A stretch of 6,175 nucleotides of DNA, taken from assembly GCA_038227745.1 (NCBI GenBank), contig JBBRPS010000637.1, positions 1 to 6,175 of the forward strand. Direction: 5' to 3'. The notes below the pieces were generated by a model that was not told the DNA's origin, searched no databases, and saw nothing but the letters and a program-made list of their open reading frames with translations. Below are positions 1 through 6,061 of this stretch, piece by piece. A program made the translations under genes and the position numbers. Every line of letters begins with the position of its first letter. The first letter of the stretch is position 1. This DNA comes from DASPXY01 sp038227745. Its GTDB lineage: Bacteria; Planctomycetota; Planctomycetia; Gemmatales; Gemmataceae.

Positions 1-131
1 CGGAGGCCGTGGTCCTGCCCCTGGCGTCGCTTGCCCTGCTGCTGGCGGTGTACGGCATCGCGGAGGTGCTGTACGCCGTCACCCGGCCACTGGTCCTGCC
101 GCCGCCCGGGGAGCGGGAGCAGCACGGTTAG
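1..131 (+). CDS. C-terminal end of a membrane protein (partial)
   Basis: An open frame enters from the left edge (first full codon at 3) and stops at TAG 129-131, giving the last 42 residues of a protein. Residues 3-26 of the fragment (VVLPLASLALLLAVYGIAEV and onward) form a long hydrophobic stretch that reads as a final transmembrane helix. A short polar, proline-containing tail follows (RPLVLPPPGEREQHG). The Arg just after the helix weakly suggests a cytoplasmic C-terminus. The family cannot be named from so little sequence. It is convergent with the HEAT-repeat gene and both probably end at the hairpin at 188-271. Support comes from codon-like composition, the clean stop and the terminator-like structure downstream; the fragment is too short to exclude a chance frame. 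Confidence 0.6.
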   Translation, partial: EAVVLPLASLALLLAVYGIAEVLYAVTRPLVLPPPGEREQHG

Positions 132-187
132 GACCTGCGCGGCAATAAGTGTCGCCGCTTGCGAGTGCGCGTGCAGCGCGCCTCCTT

Positions 188-271
188 AAAACAGACAAGG
201 AGACAAGGAGAAGACAGCGCCCTCGGGTAGTCACCCGTGGGCTGTCTTCTCCTTGTCTCCTTGTCTGTTTT
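188..271. terminator. Long perfect hairpin, probable bidirectional terminator between convergent genes
   Basis: Positions 188-218 and 241-271 are perfect inverted repeats of 31 bp. Inside them, 224-228 (CGGGT) pairs with 233-237 (ACCCG) around the tetraloop 229-232, so nearly the whole 84 nt folds into one rod. Each strand ends in TTTT at the foot of the stem (268-271 on +; the complement of 188-191 on -), as expected for an intrinsic terminator working in both directions. The arm contains a tandem octamer, ACAAGGAG at 195-202 and 203-210, and is purine-rich on one strand. It starts 56 bp after the + gene stop and lies 4 bp beyond the TAA (276-278) of the - strand HEAT gene. The U tracts are only four long and the stem is far longer than a usual terminator, so a dispersed palindromic repeat or RNase III substrate is also possible. 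Confidence 0.75.
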
Positions 272-275
272 CCCC

Positions 276-2870
276 TTACCGTCCGGGGACAGTCGCCCCG
301 ACCGGCTGGATGGCGTTCGGTACGGCCCCGCCGACCTGGCCGGGGTTGAGCCGGGCCAGCGCCTGCTCGGCCTCGACGCGCACCCGCGGGTCGGTGTCGG
401 CCTTGAGCTGCTGCAGGGCGGCCACCACTTGCGGGTCGTTCACCCGCAGCCGCGCCAGGCCGTACACGCACGCCGAACGCACCGTCGGGGCCGGATCCTG
501 CGACGCCACCGCGAGCAGCAACGGCACCACCTGCGGGTTGCCGCGCGGGTCCAGCGTCGCCAGGTTGTTCACCGCCCACTCACGCTGCGACGGGTAGCTG
601 CTCGTCTTCAGCACCGCGATCATCTGCAGCACCTCGTCGTTGACGGCCGACTGGTTTGCCGTCTTGCCCGTCTGCACCGCCGGTCGGTCCATCGCCGGGT
701 TGCGCGGCTGGCTCATCTGCCAGCCGCCGCCGGGCGGCACGCCGTACGGGTTCGGCATCCCGTACGGGTTGGGCACGGGCTGCTGCACGACCGGGTTCGG
801 CGCCTGAGGACCCTGATACCCGTAAGGCACGTTGCCCCGCGCCATCTGGGCGGGCACCGTCATCGCGCCGGCCTGCGCCATCGGGCCGTAGTACCCGTAC
901 GGGTAGGCCGCGGCCATCGGTTGCTGCATGCCGTAGTACGGGTTCGGGGCGTAGCCGGCCTGTCCCATCGGATAGCCGTAAGGCATCGGCGGCCGCTGCG
1001 CCATGGGGGCGTAGGCGCGGTTCTGCATGGCCATCGGCGGATACCCCGGGGCCATCCCCGGCTGGCCCATCATGGGCGGGTAGCCTGGGACCATGCCGAC
1101 CTGGCCCGGCATCTGGCCGTAGCCCGGCGCCATTGCCTGCTGCCCCATCATGGGCTGGCCGGACGACGGCAGGTAACCCTGCGGCGCCGCGTTCTGGCCG
1201 CCCGGGGGCGGTGGGGGCGAGAAGGCGTTGACGAACTTGTCGTTGGGCTGCGGCGCTTGCGGGATCGAGGGCACCGGCGGCAGCGGCGGCTGTTTCGGCT
1301 GCGGCACCGTCACGATCGGCACGGGCACGTAGCGCACGGGCCGCTCCAGGCCGTTGTTGGCCGCCAGGACGGATTGCGCCCCCAGGGGCATCTGGCCCGG
1401 GCCCAGCACCATCGCCGCCGGGGTGGCCACAGTCGCCGGCGTGGGCAGCGGGGCCTTCGGGGCCGCGACCGTCGTCGGGGCGGGGAGCGGAGTACTCGGC
1501 GACGGGGGGGCCGGGGAGAGCGGAGGCGTTGGCGCCTTCGCGGGGAGGGCACTGGCCTGGGGCTCCGACCAGAAGCTGGGCACCTTCTGTTCGACCTTCC
1601 TGCTGGCGAAGTCTTCCGGCCGCGTCAAGGGATCCCTCTTCGGCGCGGTTTCCGTCACCGAAGCCGGCGGCAGCGCCGCGGTCGGGACACTGCCCGGCGA
1701 GGGCAGCTTCGCCTTGACGGGGTCCTTCTTCTCCAGCATCGCCCTTTCCAGAGCGGCGACGGGCTTCTTCTCCGCCGTCTTCACCGGGGAGTCGTCCCAC
1801 GACTTGCGCCAATCGCTCGGGCGCGGGGCCTCGACGGCGGGGCTCGGCGCTGCCTGGGCGACCGGCGCCGCCGGGAGCGCGGGCTTCGGGGCGGCCTGCA
1901 CCACCTGGACCGGCTTCGGGGTTGCGGGAACGGGTTGCGCCTCCTGGGGCGGCTTCTGGGCGACCTGGTTCTGGGAAGCGTTGGAGCGGCCGCCGAACCA
2001 GTTGTGGATCCGTGTCAGCAGGCCGGGGGAGCGCGGCGTCTCTTGCACCACCACCGGGGCTGGGGTTGCCTGGACGACGACCGGGGCCGGCGGCCGGCGG
2101 AACAGACGACCCCGTCTGGTCGCCACGCCACCCTCGAAGGTCGGCGCGGGGCCTTCCACGATGACCTCGGGAGAGTAGTCCGGGGGCAGCGGTGCGCCGG
2201 CGGGCGGCGTCTTGTAGCGACCCCAGTGGAAGATCCGGGCGGCGATCTCCTTGAAGTGGGCGCCGGGCGGCGCGTCGGCAACGGGCTGGGCCGGGCCGGT
2301 CTCGACGATCGTCAGGATCTCGCCGGTCTCGACGGCCTGCATCTGGCAGGCGATCTGGCCGTCGGTCAGGACCCAGCGCTTGAGGACCTTGCACTTCATG
2401 GGCAGGCGGCCCGCTTCCTGGATGATGCGGTACTCGGCGCCGTCGCTGCTGCTCCCGCTGCCCATCTCCGGGACCGGAGCGAGCTGGGCCGAGGCCGGCA
2501 TCGGCTCGATCCGGTCGCCCTGCACCGCGGGGGGCGGCGGGGCGCCCTGTTTGACCCCGGTCTGCACGACGCGGCCGGACATCTGGGGCATCGGCATCGG
2601 AGCGCCGCCCCCCGGCAGCGGGCCGCCGTCGCCCTCGAAGATGGTGTCCACCTTGCCGGTGGTGAGCGACTGGATCTTGTGCGCGACCCCCCCCTTGGGG
2701 AGCGCCGTCGATTCGAGGACGCGGTATTGCTCTCCCGTCTCCCCGATGCTGATAATCCGCCCGGGGCTTTGCTCGGGGGCGGGAGACGTCGGCACGGTAT
2801 GCTGCCCGTGGGCCGCGCTGGCCCAGGCCAGCGTCAGCACGAGGGCCCCTTTCCAGTTGGACCGGACCAT
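276..2870 (-). CDS. Exported proline/methionine-rich protein with C-terminal HEAT repeats
   Basis: The gene encodes 864 residues. Residues 1-22 look like a signal peptide (basic start, hydrophobic core GALVLTLAWASAA, small residues before Gln23), so the protein is probably exported. Residues 48-79 and 146-190 resemble each other (QYRVLES...TTGKVDTIFE and EYRIIQE...ETGEILTIVE), suggesting a duplicated small domain. Residues 255-560 are Pro/Ala/Lys-rich and probably disordered; 560-720 are rich in Met, Gly, Tyr and Pro, with a 13-residue unit repeated three times at 574-612. Residues 745-841 form about three HEAT-like helical pairs (for example VVPLLLAVASQDPAPTVRSA), normally a protein-binding scaffold. 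The start is supported by AAAGGAGA about 9 nt upstream (near 2879-2886). Function is unknown: an envelope scaffold or adaptor is inference. A single stop lies 4 bp from the big hairpin. The low-complexity middle will align poorly between species. Confidence 0.88.
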   Translation of the reverse strand: MVRSNWKGALVLTLAWASAAHGQHTVPTSPAPEQSPGRIISIGETGEQYRVLESTALPKGGVAHKIQSLTTGKVDTIFEGDGGPLPGGGAPMPMPQMSGRVVQTGVKQGAPPPPAVQGDRIEPMPASAQLAPVPEMGSGSSSDGAEYRIIQEAGRLPMKCKVLKRWVLTDGQIACQMQAVETGEILTIVETGPAQPVADAPPGAHFKEIAARIFHWGRYKTPPAGAPLPPDYSPEVIVEGPAPTFEGGVATRRGRLFRRPPAPVVVQATPAPVVVQETPRSPGLLTRIHNWFGGRSNASQNQVAQKPPQEAQPVPATPKPVQVVQAAPKPALPAAPVAQAAPSPAVEAPRPSDWRKSWDDSPVKTAEKKPVAALERAMLEKKDPVKAKLPSPGSVPTAALPPASVTETAPKRDPLTRPEDFASRKVEQKVPSFWSEPQASALPAKAPTPPLSPAPPSPSTPLPAPTTVAAPKAPLPTPATVATPAAMVLGPGQMPLGAQSVLAANNGLERPVRYVPVPIVTVPQPKQPPLPPVPSIPQAPQPNDKFVNAFSPPPPPGGQNAAPQGYLPSSGQPMMGQQAMAPGYGQMPGQVGMVPGYPPMMGQPGMAPGYPPMAMQNRAYAPMAQRPPMPYGYPMGQAGYAPNPYYGMQQPMAAAYPYGYYGPMAQAGAMTVPAQMARGNVPYGYQGPQAPNPVVQQPVPNPYGMPNPYGVPPGGGWQMSQPRNPAMDRPAVQTGKTANQSAVNDEVLQMIAVLKTSSYPSQREWAVNNLATLDPRGNPQVVPLLLAVASQDPAPTVRSACVYGLARLRVNDPQVVAALQQLKADTDPRVRVEAEQALARLNPGQVGGAVPNAIQPVGATVPGR
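1035..1151 (-). repeat. Three tandem 39-bp coding repeats (13-residue units)
   Basis: Within the HEAT-protein gene, residues 574-612 are three in-frame 13-residue units: MMGQQAMAPGYGQ, MPGQVGMVPGYPP and MMGQPGMAPGYPP, corresponding to 1113-1151, 1074-1112 and 1035-1073. The shared core is M-[AV]-P-G-Y at a period of exactly 13. The DNA copies have diverged at many third positions, so the array is not a recent duplication and the protein pattern is likely kept by selection. Related short repeats occur nearby: NPYG twice at residues 701-710 and PAPVVVQ twice with a 9-residue period at 261-279. Confidence 0.85.
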
Positions 2871-3142
2871 CGGACGTGTCTCCTTTCAACGGGGACGTGG
2901 GGCCCCTGCCGCAGCCCTCTCGGGAAGCCGTCGGCGGCCTGTGTGAGCTTGGCGCGGCACCCGGCGCGGGGCGGTCACGTGGCGGCGCGTGAGCGCAGTT
3001 GCCCGGCGCTCCGGCTTGCGCCCGGGGTGCCATTCAGTCCTTAGTTATCGGCTGTAACGAGCGTGTGCATCAGTTTGAGTTTGCCGAGACGGCAGCGGTG
3101 CCGCCGGCGGCGAAGGCAGGCTGGGCAAGAAAGGAGGAGCGG

Positions 3143-3991
3143 TCACCACGCCAGGCAACTCGCGTCGAAGACCGGGCCCTCGACACAGACGCGCCGGTAG
3201 TCCCACCCTTCCGCGGTCCGCACCCGTGTCACACAGCTGAAGCAGATGCCGACGCCGCAGGCCATCGGCGTCTCGAGGGAGAGGTGGCAGGGTATCCCGC
3301 GGTGCTCGGCGAGGGCGGCGAGCGCCCGCAGCATCGGCTCGGGGCCGCAGCCGACGAGGTGGCCGGGCAGCGCGTGCTGTTCGAGGAGTTGCGTGACGAA
3401 GCCGTGGAATCCGAGCGAACCATCGTCGGTGGCCAGGTGAACCTCCGCCCCCGCGGCGCGGAAGTCCTCGACGCCCGCCGCAAGGTCGGCCGTGCGGACG
3501 CCGTAGTAAACCGCCACGCGCCGACAGCCCCGTCGCGCCGGCCGTCCCGCGTAGCCGCGGCCCCCGAGCAGTTCGCGGGCGTGGGCCAGGAAAGGCGTCT
3601 GGCCAATGCCGCCCGCCACCAGGCCGACGCTGTCCGGGTCGCGGAGTTCGGGGAAGCCGTTGCCCAGCGGCCCCCATGCCTCCACGCGGTCGCCGGGGCG
3701 CAGCTCGGCGAGCAGGCGCGTGACCTTGCCGACGACGAGATAAACGACGTCCACGCCGGCGGGCCGGTCATGCGGGTCGAGGAAGGTGTCGTACAGGGCG
3801 AAGGGCCGGCCGAGGAGGGGGTCGCTGCCGCCGGGCAGGCGGAGCATGAGGAACTGTCCCGGCCGGATGGCGGCGGCCATCTCCGGCGCCTGGAGGCGGA
3901 CGCGCCAGGTGTCACGGGCGAGGAGCACGTTCTCGACAACCGGGACGGTCCCGTGGAACAGGCGGGGGAGGCCGGGAGCGAGATCGCTCAT
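3143..3991 (-). CDS. pyrK: Dihydroorotate dehydrogenase B electron transfer subunit (PyrK type)
   Basis: The 282-residue protein fits PyrK, the cytoplasmic subunit that passes electrons from dihydroorotate, oxidised by PyrD class 1B, through FAD and a [2Fe-2S] cluster to NAD+ in UMP synthesis. The ferredoxin-reductase fold is visible: FAD-binding RPFALYD at 62-68, nucleotide-binding GGIGQTP at 127-133, TDDGSLGFHGFVT at 188-200, which is typical of PyrK, and GCGPEPM at 214-220. The C-terminal cluster ligands are Cys245, Cys250, Cys253 and Cys269 (C-x4-C-x2-C-x15-C), as in the DHODB iron-sulfur domain. Length is slightly above the usual 250-270. The ATG overlaps the stop of the upstream pseudouridine synthase (ATGA, 3988-3991); only a weak AGGG lies about 10 nt upstream, so translation is probably coupled. 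No pyrD is in the window. A related flavin oxidoreductase role is possible but less likely given the motifs. Confidence 0.9.
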   Translation of the reverse strand: MSDLAPGLPRLFHGTVPVVENVLLARDTWRVRLQAPEMAAAIRPGQFLMLRLPGGSDPLLGRPFALYDTFLDPHDRPAGVDVVYLVVGKVTRLLAELRPGDRVEAWGPLGNGFPELRDPDSVGLVAGGIGQTPFLAHARELLGGRGYAGRPARRGCRRVAVYYGVRTADLAAGVEDFRAAGAEVHLATDDGSLGFHGFVTQLLEQHALPGHLVGCGPEPMLRALAALAEHRGIPCHLSLETPMACGVGICFSCVTRVRTAEGWDYRRVCVEGPVFDASCLAW

Positions 3992-4815
3992 GCGTCGCTA
4001 CCCTGAGAGGCCTGTTCGGTCTGCTTGCGGGGCCGCTTCGCGGCGACCTCGCGGAGGGCCTGCACCTCCGCGACGGTGAGGCGGCGCGACTTGCCCGAGG
4101 CCAATTCGCCGAGGGGCACCGGGCCGATGGCGATGCGCCGCAGGCGCAGGACCTTGTGGTCGAGGCGGGCGAGCATGCGGCGGATCTCGCGGTTCTTGCC
4201 CTCGCTGAGGGTGATGCGCAGCCAGGTGCCGCCGCGCTCCGCCTTGAGGCGCTTGACGCGGTTGGCCTTGACGTGGCCATCGCTCAGCCACACACCCTTG
4301 AGCAGCTGCCGGGTGTCGTCCGTGGTCGGGACGCCGGCGACCAGGACGACATAGGTCTTCTCGACGCCATAGCGCGGGTGCATGAGGCGGTTGGCGAGGT
4401 CGCCGTCGTTGGTCAGCAGCAGCAGGCCCTCGCTGGCCTCGTCGAGCCGGCCGACGGTGTAGACACGCTGCGTGATGTGCGGCACGAGGTCGAGCACGAC
4501 GGGGCGCCGTGCGGGGTCGCGGTTGGTGCAGAGGTAGCGGCGCGGCTTGTTGACGACCCAGTAGACGTGGCGCTCGCTGCGAATCGGGTCGCCGTCCACG
4601 CAGACGCGCTGGCCCGGCTCGACCCGGGTGCCGAGGTCGCGCACGGTACGGCCATCGATCGAGATGCGGCCGGCGGTGATGAGTTGCTCGCAGTGGCGGC
4701 GCGAGCCGACGCCGGCGTGGGCGAGGTATTTGTTGAGGCGGTCGGGGGTCGGTTCGTCCTGGGGGTTCACGGCAGAGGCTCCGGCAGCAACGGTCACGGG
4801 TCGTTCAGTCTTCAT
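3988..4815 (-). CDS. rRNA pseudouridine synthase, RsuA/RluB/RluE/RluF family
   Basis: The 275-residue protein converts a specific uridine in rRNA to pseudouridine. An N-terminal S4 RNA-binding domain covers about residues 25-72 (RLNKYLAHAGVGSRRHCEQL, then AGRISIDG and GTRV). The catalytic domain follows with VNKPRRYLCT at 88-97, the active-site motif GRLDEASEGLLLLTNDG at 122-138 with catalytic Asp125, and the family signature EGKNREIRRML at 205-215. The C-terminal tail (259-275) is basic then polar and probably disordered. The ATG at 4813-4815 is preceded by purine-rich GAGAGGGGAGA, a good though closely placed ribosome binding site. Layout resembles RluB (23S rRNA helix 92 region in E. coli), but the exact target uridine cannot be decided here, so no symbol is given. 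Its last codon overlaps pyrK by 4 nt; the next gene upstream (GDPD) is 95 bp away. Confidence 0.93.
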   Translation of the reverse strand: MKTERPVTVAAGASAVNPQDEPTPDRLNKYLAHAGVGSRRHCEQLITAGRISIDGRTVRDLGTRVEPGQRVCVDGDPIRSERHVYWVVNKPRRYLCTNRDPARRPVVLDLVPHITQRVYTVGRLDEASEGLLLLTNDGDLANRLMHPRYGVEKTYVVLVAGVPTTDDTRQLLKGVWLSDGHVKANRVKRLKAERGGTWLRITLSEGKNREIRRMLARLDHKVLRLRRIAIGPVPLGELASGKSRRLTVAEVQALREVAAKRPRKQTEQASQGSDA

Positions 4816-4910
4816 TCTCCCCTCTCATTGTAGCGATACGGCGGCAGACTGCGCCCCTGTCTTCGTCTCGCTTCGCCCGGCGGCTCGCTGGAACATGGCC
4901 CACGCTGCAC

Positions 4911-5855
4911 TCAGAACGTCAGGCCGCGCCGGCGCAGCCACTCCGCCAGGCGGTCCGGGTAATCCGTCGTGATACCGTCCACCCCCCAGTCCAGCAGCCG
5001 CTCCCAGTCGTCCGCCTCGTTGACAGTCCACGGCACCACCTGCACGCCGTCGTCGTGGAGCTGACGCACCTGCGGCGCGTCGAGGAACTCGTAGTCGGGG
5101 CAGTAAACGTCGGCGCCGGCGGCGCGGGCCAGCGACGCCGGCGCCACCGGGGCGGTGCCGGCACCCAGGACCGCCGTCCGGAGCGCCGGCTCCAACCGCT
5201 TCACGCCGCGCACGCAGCGGTGGTCGAAGCTGCGCACGGAAGCCCGGGCGGTGAGCCCCGCCCGCCGCACCGCCTCGACGACCCGGCGCTCCAGCAGCGC
5301 CGGGCCGCCCGCGTCGTAGCCGTCGCCCAACAGCTCCGGGCGGAACGGGACGCGCTTCAGTTCCAGGTCAAAGCGCACCCGGCGCGCCGCGGCCCGCTGC
5401 CCGTCCGCCTTGCCGGCGGCGGCACCGGCCTGGCCCGCGTAGGCCTCGGCGAAGGCGAACAGCTCGTCCAGTGTCGGCGGGGTGCAGGGGTCGAGGCCGC
5501 GGGCCGCGGCGAACGCGCTAGCCAAAGGTGTGACGCCGGGATCCTGGCCGGGGAAGCGGCGCGGGTCCGGGTTGCGGTCGGCGCGGTAGCCGCGCAGCTC
5601 GGTGAGTGTCAGGGCCCGCAGCAAAGGCCGCGTGGCCGGGTCCGGCCCCGTCGCGCCGGGCAGCAGCCGGCACCGCCGTTCGCTCAGGGCCGCGTCGTGG
5701 AACAGCACCGGCACGCCATCGGCCGTCAGATGCACGTCGGTCTCGACGCTCGTCGCGCCGGCGTCGAAAGCGGCCTCGAACGACGACAGCGTGTTCTCCG
5801 GTCGCAGGCCGCGCGCCCCCCGGTGGCCTTGCAGGTCGAATGTCGGTGCCGCCAT
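4911..5855 (-). CDS. Glycerophosphodiester phosphodiesterase (GDPD family)
   Basis: With the start chosen here the protein has 314 residues. It should hydrolyse glycerophosphodiesters from phospholipid breakdown to glycerol 3-phosphate plus an alcohol. The TIM-barrel GDPD motifs are present: GHRGARG with His11, RPENT with Glu20, ETDVHLT with metal-binding Glu38 and Asp40, FHD with His53 (His11 and His53 being the general acid/base pair), FDLELK with Glu165, VPWTVNE at 274-280 and DGITTDYPDRL at 293-303. A long segment at about 60-160 between the first and third barrel motifs carries the usual GDPD insertion. There is no signal peptide, so it is probably cytoplasmic. The frame stays open to an ATG at 5952-5954, but those 33 extra residues precede the first barrel strand, match no family feature and lack a good ribosome binding site, whereas ATG 5853-5855 has GGGAG 7 nt upstream. 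Confidence 0.92.
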   Translation of the reverse strand: MAAPTFDLQGHRGARGLRPENTLSSFEAAFDAGATSVETDVHLTADGVPVLFHDAALSERRCRLLPGATGPDPATRPLLRALTLTELRGYRADRNPDPRRFPGQDPGVTPLASAFAAARGLDPCTPPTLDELFAFAEAYAGQAGAAAGKADGQRAAARRVRFDLELKRVPFRPELLGDGYDAGGPALLERRVVEAVRRAGLTARASVRSFDHRCVRGVKRLEPALRTAVLGAGTAPVAPASLARAAGADVYCPDYEFLDAPQVRQLHDDGVQVVPWTVNEADDWERLLDWGVDGITTDYPDRLAEWLRRRGLTF

Positions 5856-5862
5856 GCGCTTT

Positions 5863-5867
5863 CTCCC
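5863..5867 (-). promoter_or_regulatory. Ribosome binding site deciding the GDPD start
   Basis: On the minus strand GGGAG lies 7 nt before ATG 5853-5855, inside CCCGGGAGAAAGCGC. The alternative upstream ATG (5952-5954) has only AGG directly abutting it, which is too close for a Shine-Dalgarno contact. This favours the shorter 314-residue protein, which begins just before the first barrel strand and the GHRG motif. Confidence 0.7.
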
Positions 5868-5912
5868 GGGGCAAAGAACGGCCGCGAAACGGCCGGCCAG
5901 CCAGCGGCCCTC

Positions 5913-5946
5913 CCGGGGAAGCACGTGGAAAAAACGGCTTCCCCGG
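5913..5946 (-). promoter_or_regulatory. 10-bp hairpin in the leader region of the GDPD gene
   Basis: CCGGGGAAGC (5913-5922) and GCTTCCCCGG (5937-5946) are perfect inverted repeats. Within the 14-nt loop a further 3 bp (5924-5926 with 5934-5936) can form across a single-base bulge. Read on the minus strand the apical loop contains UUUUUU. It lies 57 nt upstream of the chosen GDPD start, so it would fall in the 5' leader if transcription begins upstream. It has no trailing U tract outside the stem, so it is not a standard intrinsic terminator; an mRNA-stability or protein-binding element is only inference. Confidence 0.45.
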
Positions 5947-5947
5947 C

Positions 5948-5965
5948 GTGTCACCGCCCTGACAC
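5948..5965. promoter_or_regulatory. Candidate operator dyad GTGTCA-N6-TGACAC
   Basis: A perfect 6+6 inverted repeat with a 6-nt spacer (5948-5953 and 5960-5965) sits between the divergent GDPD and TPR genes, about 22 bp upstream of the rightward -35 box. A third half-site, TGTCAC, is at 6004-6009 in the spacer of that promoter. The geometry suits a dimeric repressor or activator. No regulator gene is visible in the window, and a 12-base dyad can arise by chance. Confidence 0.35.
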
Positions 5966-5987
5966 ACCGGGCGGCGCGGTTTTCCGG

Positions 5988-6017
5988 TTGAGGCTTCCCG
6001 TCCTGTCACAGTATAAT
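5988..6017 (+). promoter_or_regulatory. Sigma70-type promoter for the TPR gene
   Basis: TTGAGG (5988-5993) and a perfect TATAAT (6012-6017) are separated by 18 bp, predicting a transcription start near 6024 and a leader of about 38 nt before ATG 6062. An AT-rich perfect -10 box stands out in this GC-rich sequence. On the opposite strand TATACT (6015-6010) overlaps it and could serve the GDPD gene, but no acceptable -35 lies at the right distance, so that reading is weak. Confidence 0.65.
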
Positions 6018-6061
6018 CAGCCGTATCCTGAAGGGTCTCATTGTCCACCTGCCCCGAGCTG

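Noticed and set aside
139..181. Two small GC hairpins (139-143/154-158 and 167-171/177-181) after the first gene
   Set aside because: They are 5-bp stems without U tracts; such pairings are common in GC-rich DNA and the 31-bp hairpin next to them is the better terminator.
3018..3032. Sigma54-like element TGGCAC with GG-N10-GC on the - strand upstream of the HEAT gene
   Set aside because: The -12 half is GCGC rather than TTGC, and such matches are frequent by chance at this GC content. No sigma54 activator or site is visible nearby, so I do not call it.
580..3033. An 817-residue open frame on the - strand overlapping the HEAT gene in another phase
   Set aside because: Composition is Arg/Pro/Ala/Gly-rich and unstructured, while the 276-2870 frame has a signal peptide, ribosome binding site and recognisable HEAT helices. 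Only one can be the gene.
237..3044. A 935-residue open frame on the + strand opposite the whole HEAT-repeat gene
   Set aside because: It is Arg/His/Gly-rich with no domain, its start lies inside the intergenic hairpin and it has no ribosome binding site. High GC content removes stop codons from the antisense frames of a strongly coding strand.
3079..3121. Possible terminator after pyrK (TGCCG-AGA-CGGCA and the GCCGCCGGCGGC palindrome)
   Set aside because: The stems are short and overlapping and no T run follows on the - strand, so termination here is unsupported and read-through into the HEAT gene cannot be excluded.
2999..4006. 335-residue + strand frame opposite pyrK
   Set aside because: It is antisense to a gene with clear FAD, NAD and iron-sulfur motifs and shows no family signature.
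4827..4832. TACAAT (- strand) as a -10 box for the pseudouridine synthase gene
   Set aside because: There is no matching -35, and a transcript starting 7 nt later would lose much of the ribosome binding site at 4816-4826.
5856..5954. 33-residue N-terminal extension of the GDPD
   Set aside because: There is no proper Shine-Dalgarno at ATG 5952-5954, the stretch overlaps the hairpin and dyad, and the family normally begins just before the GHRG motif.
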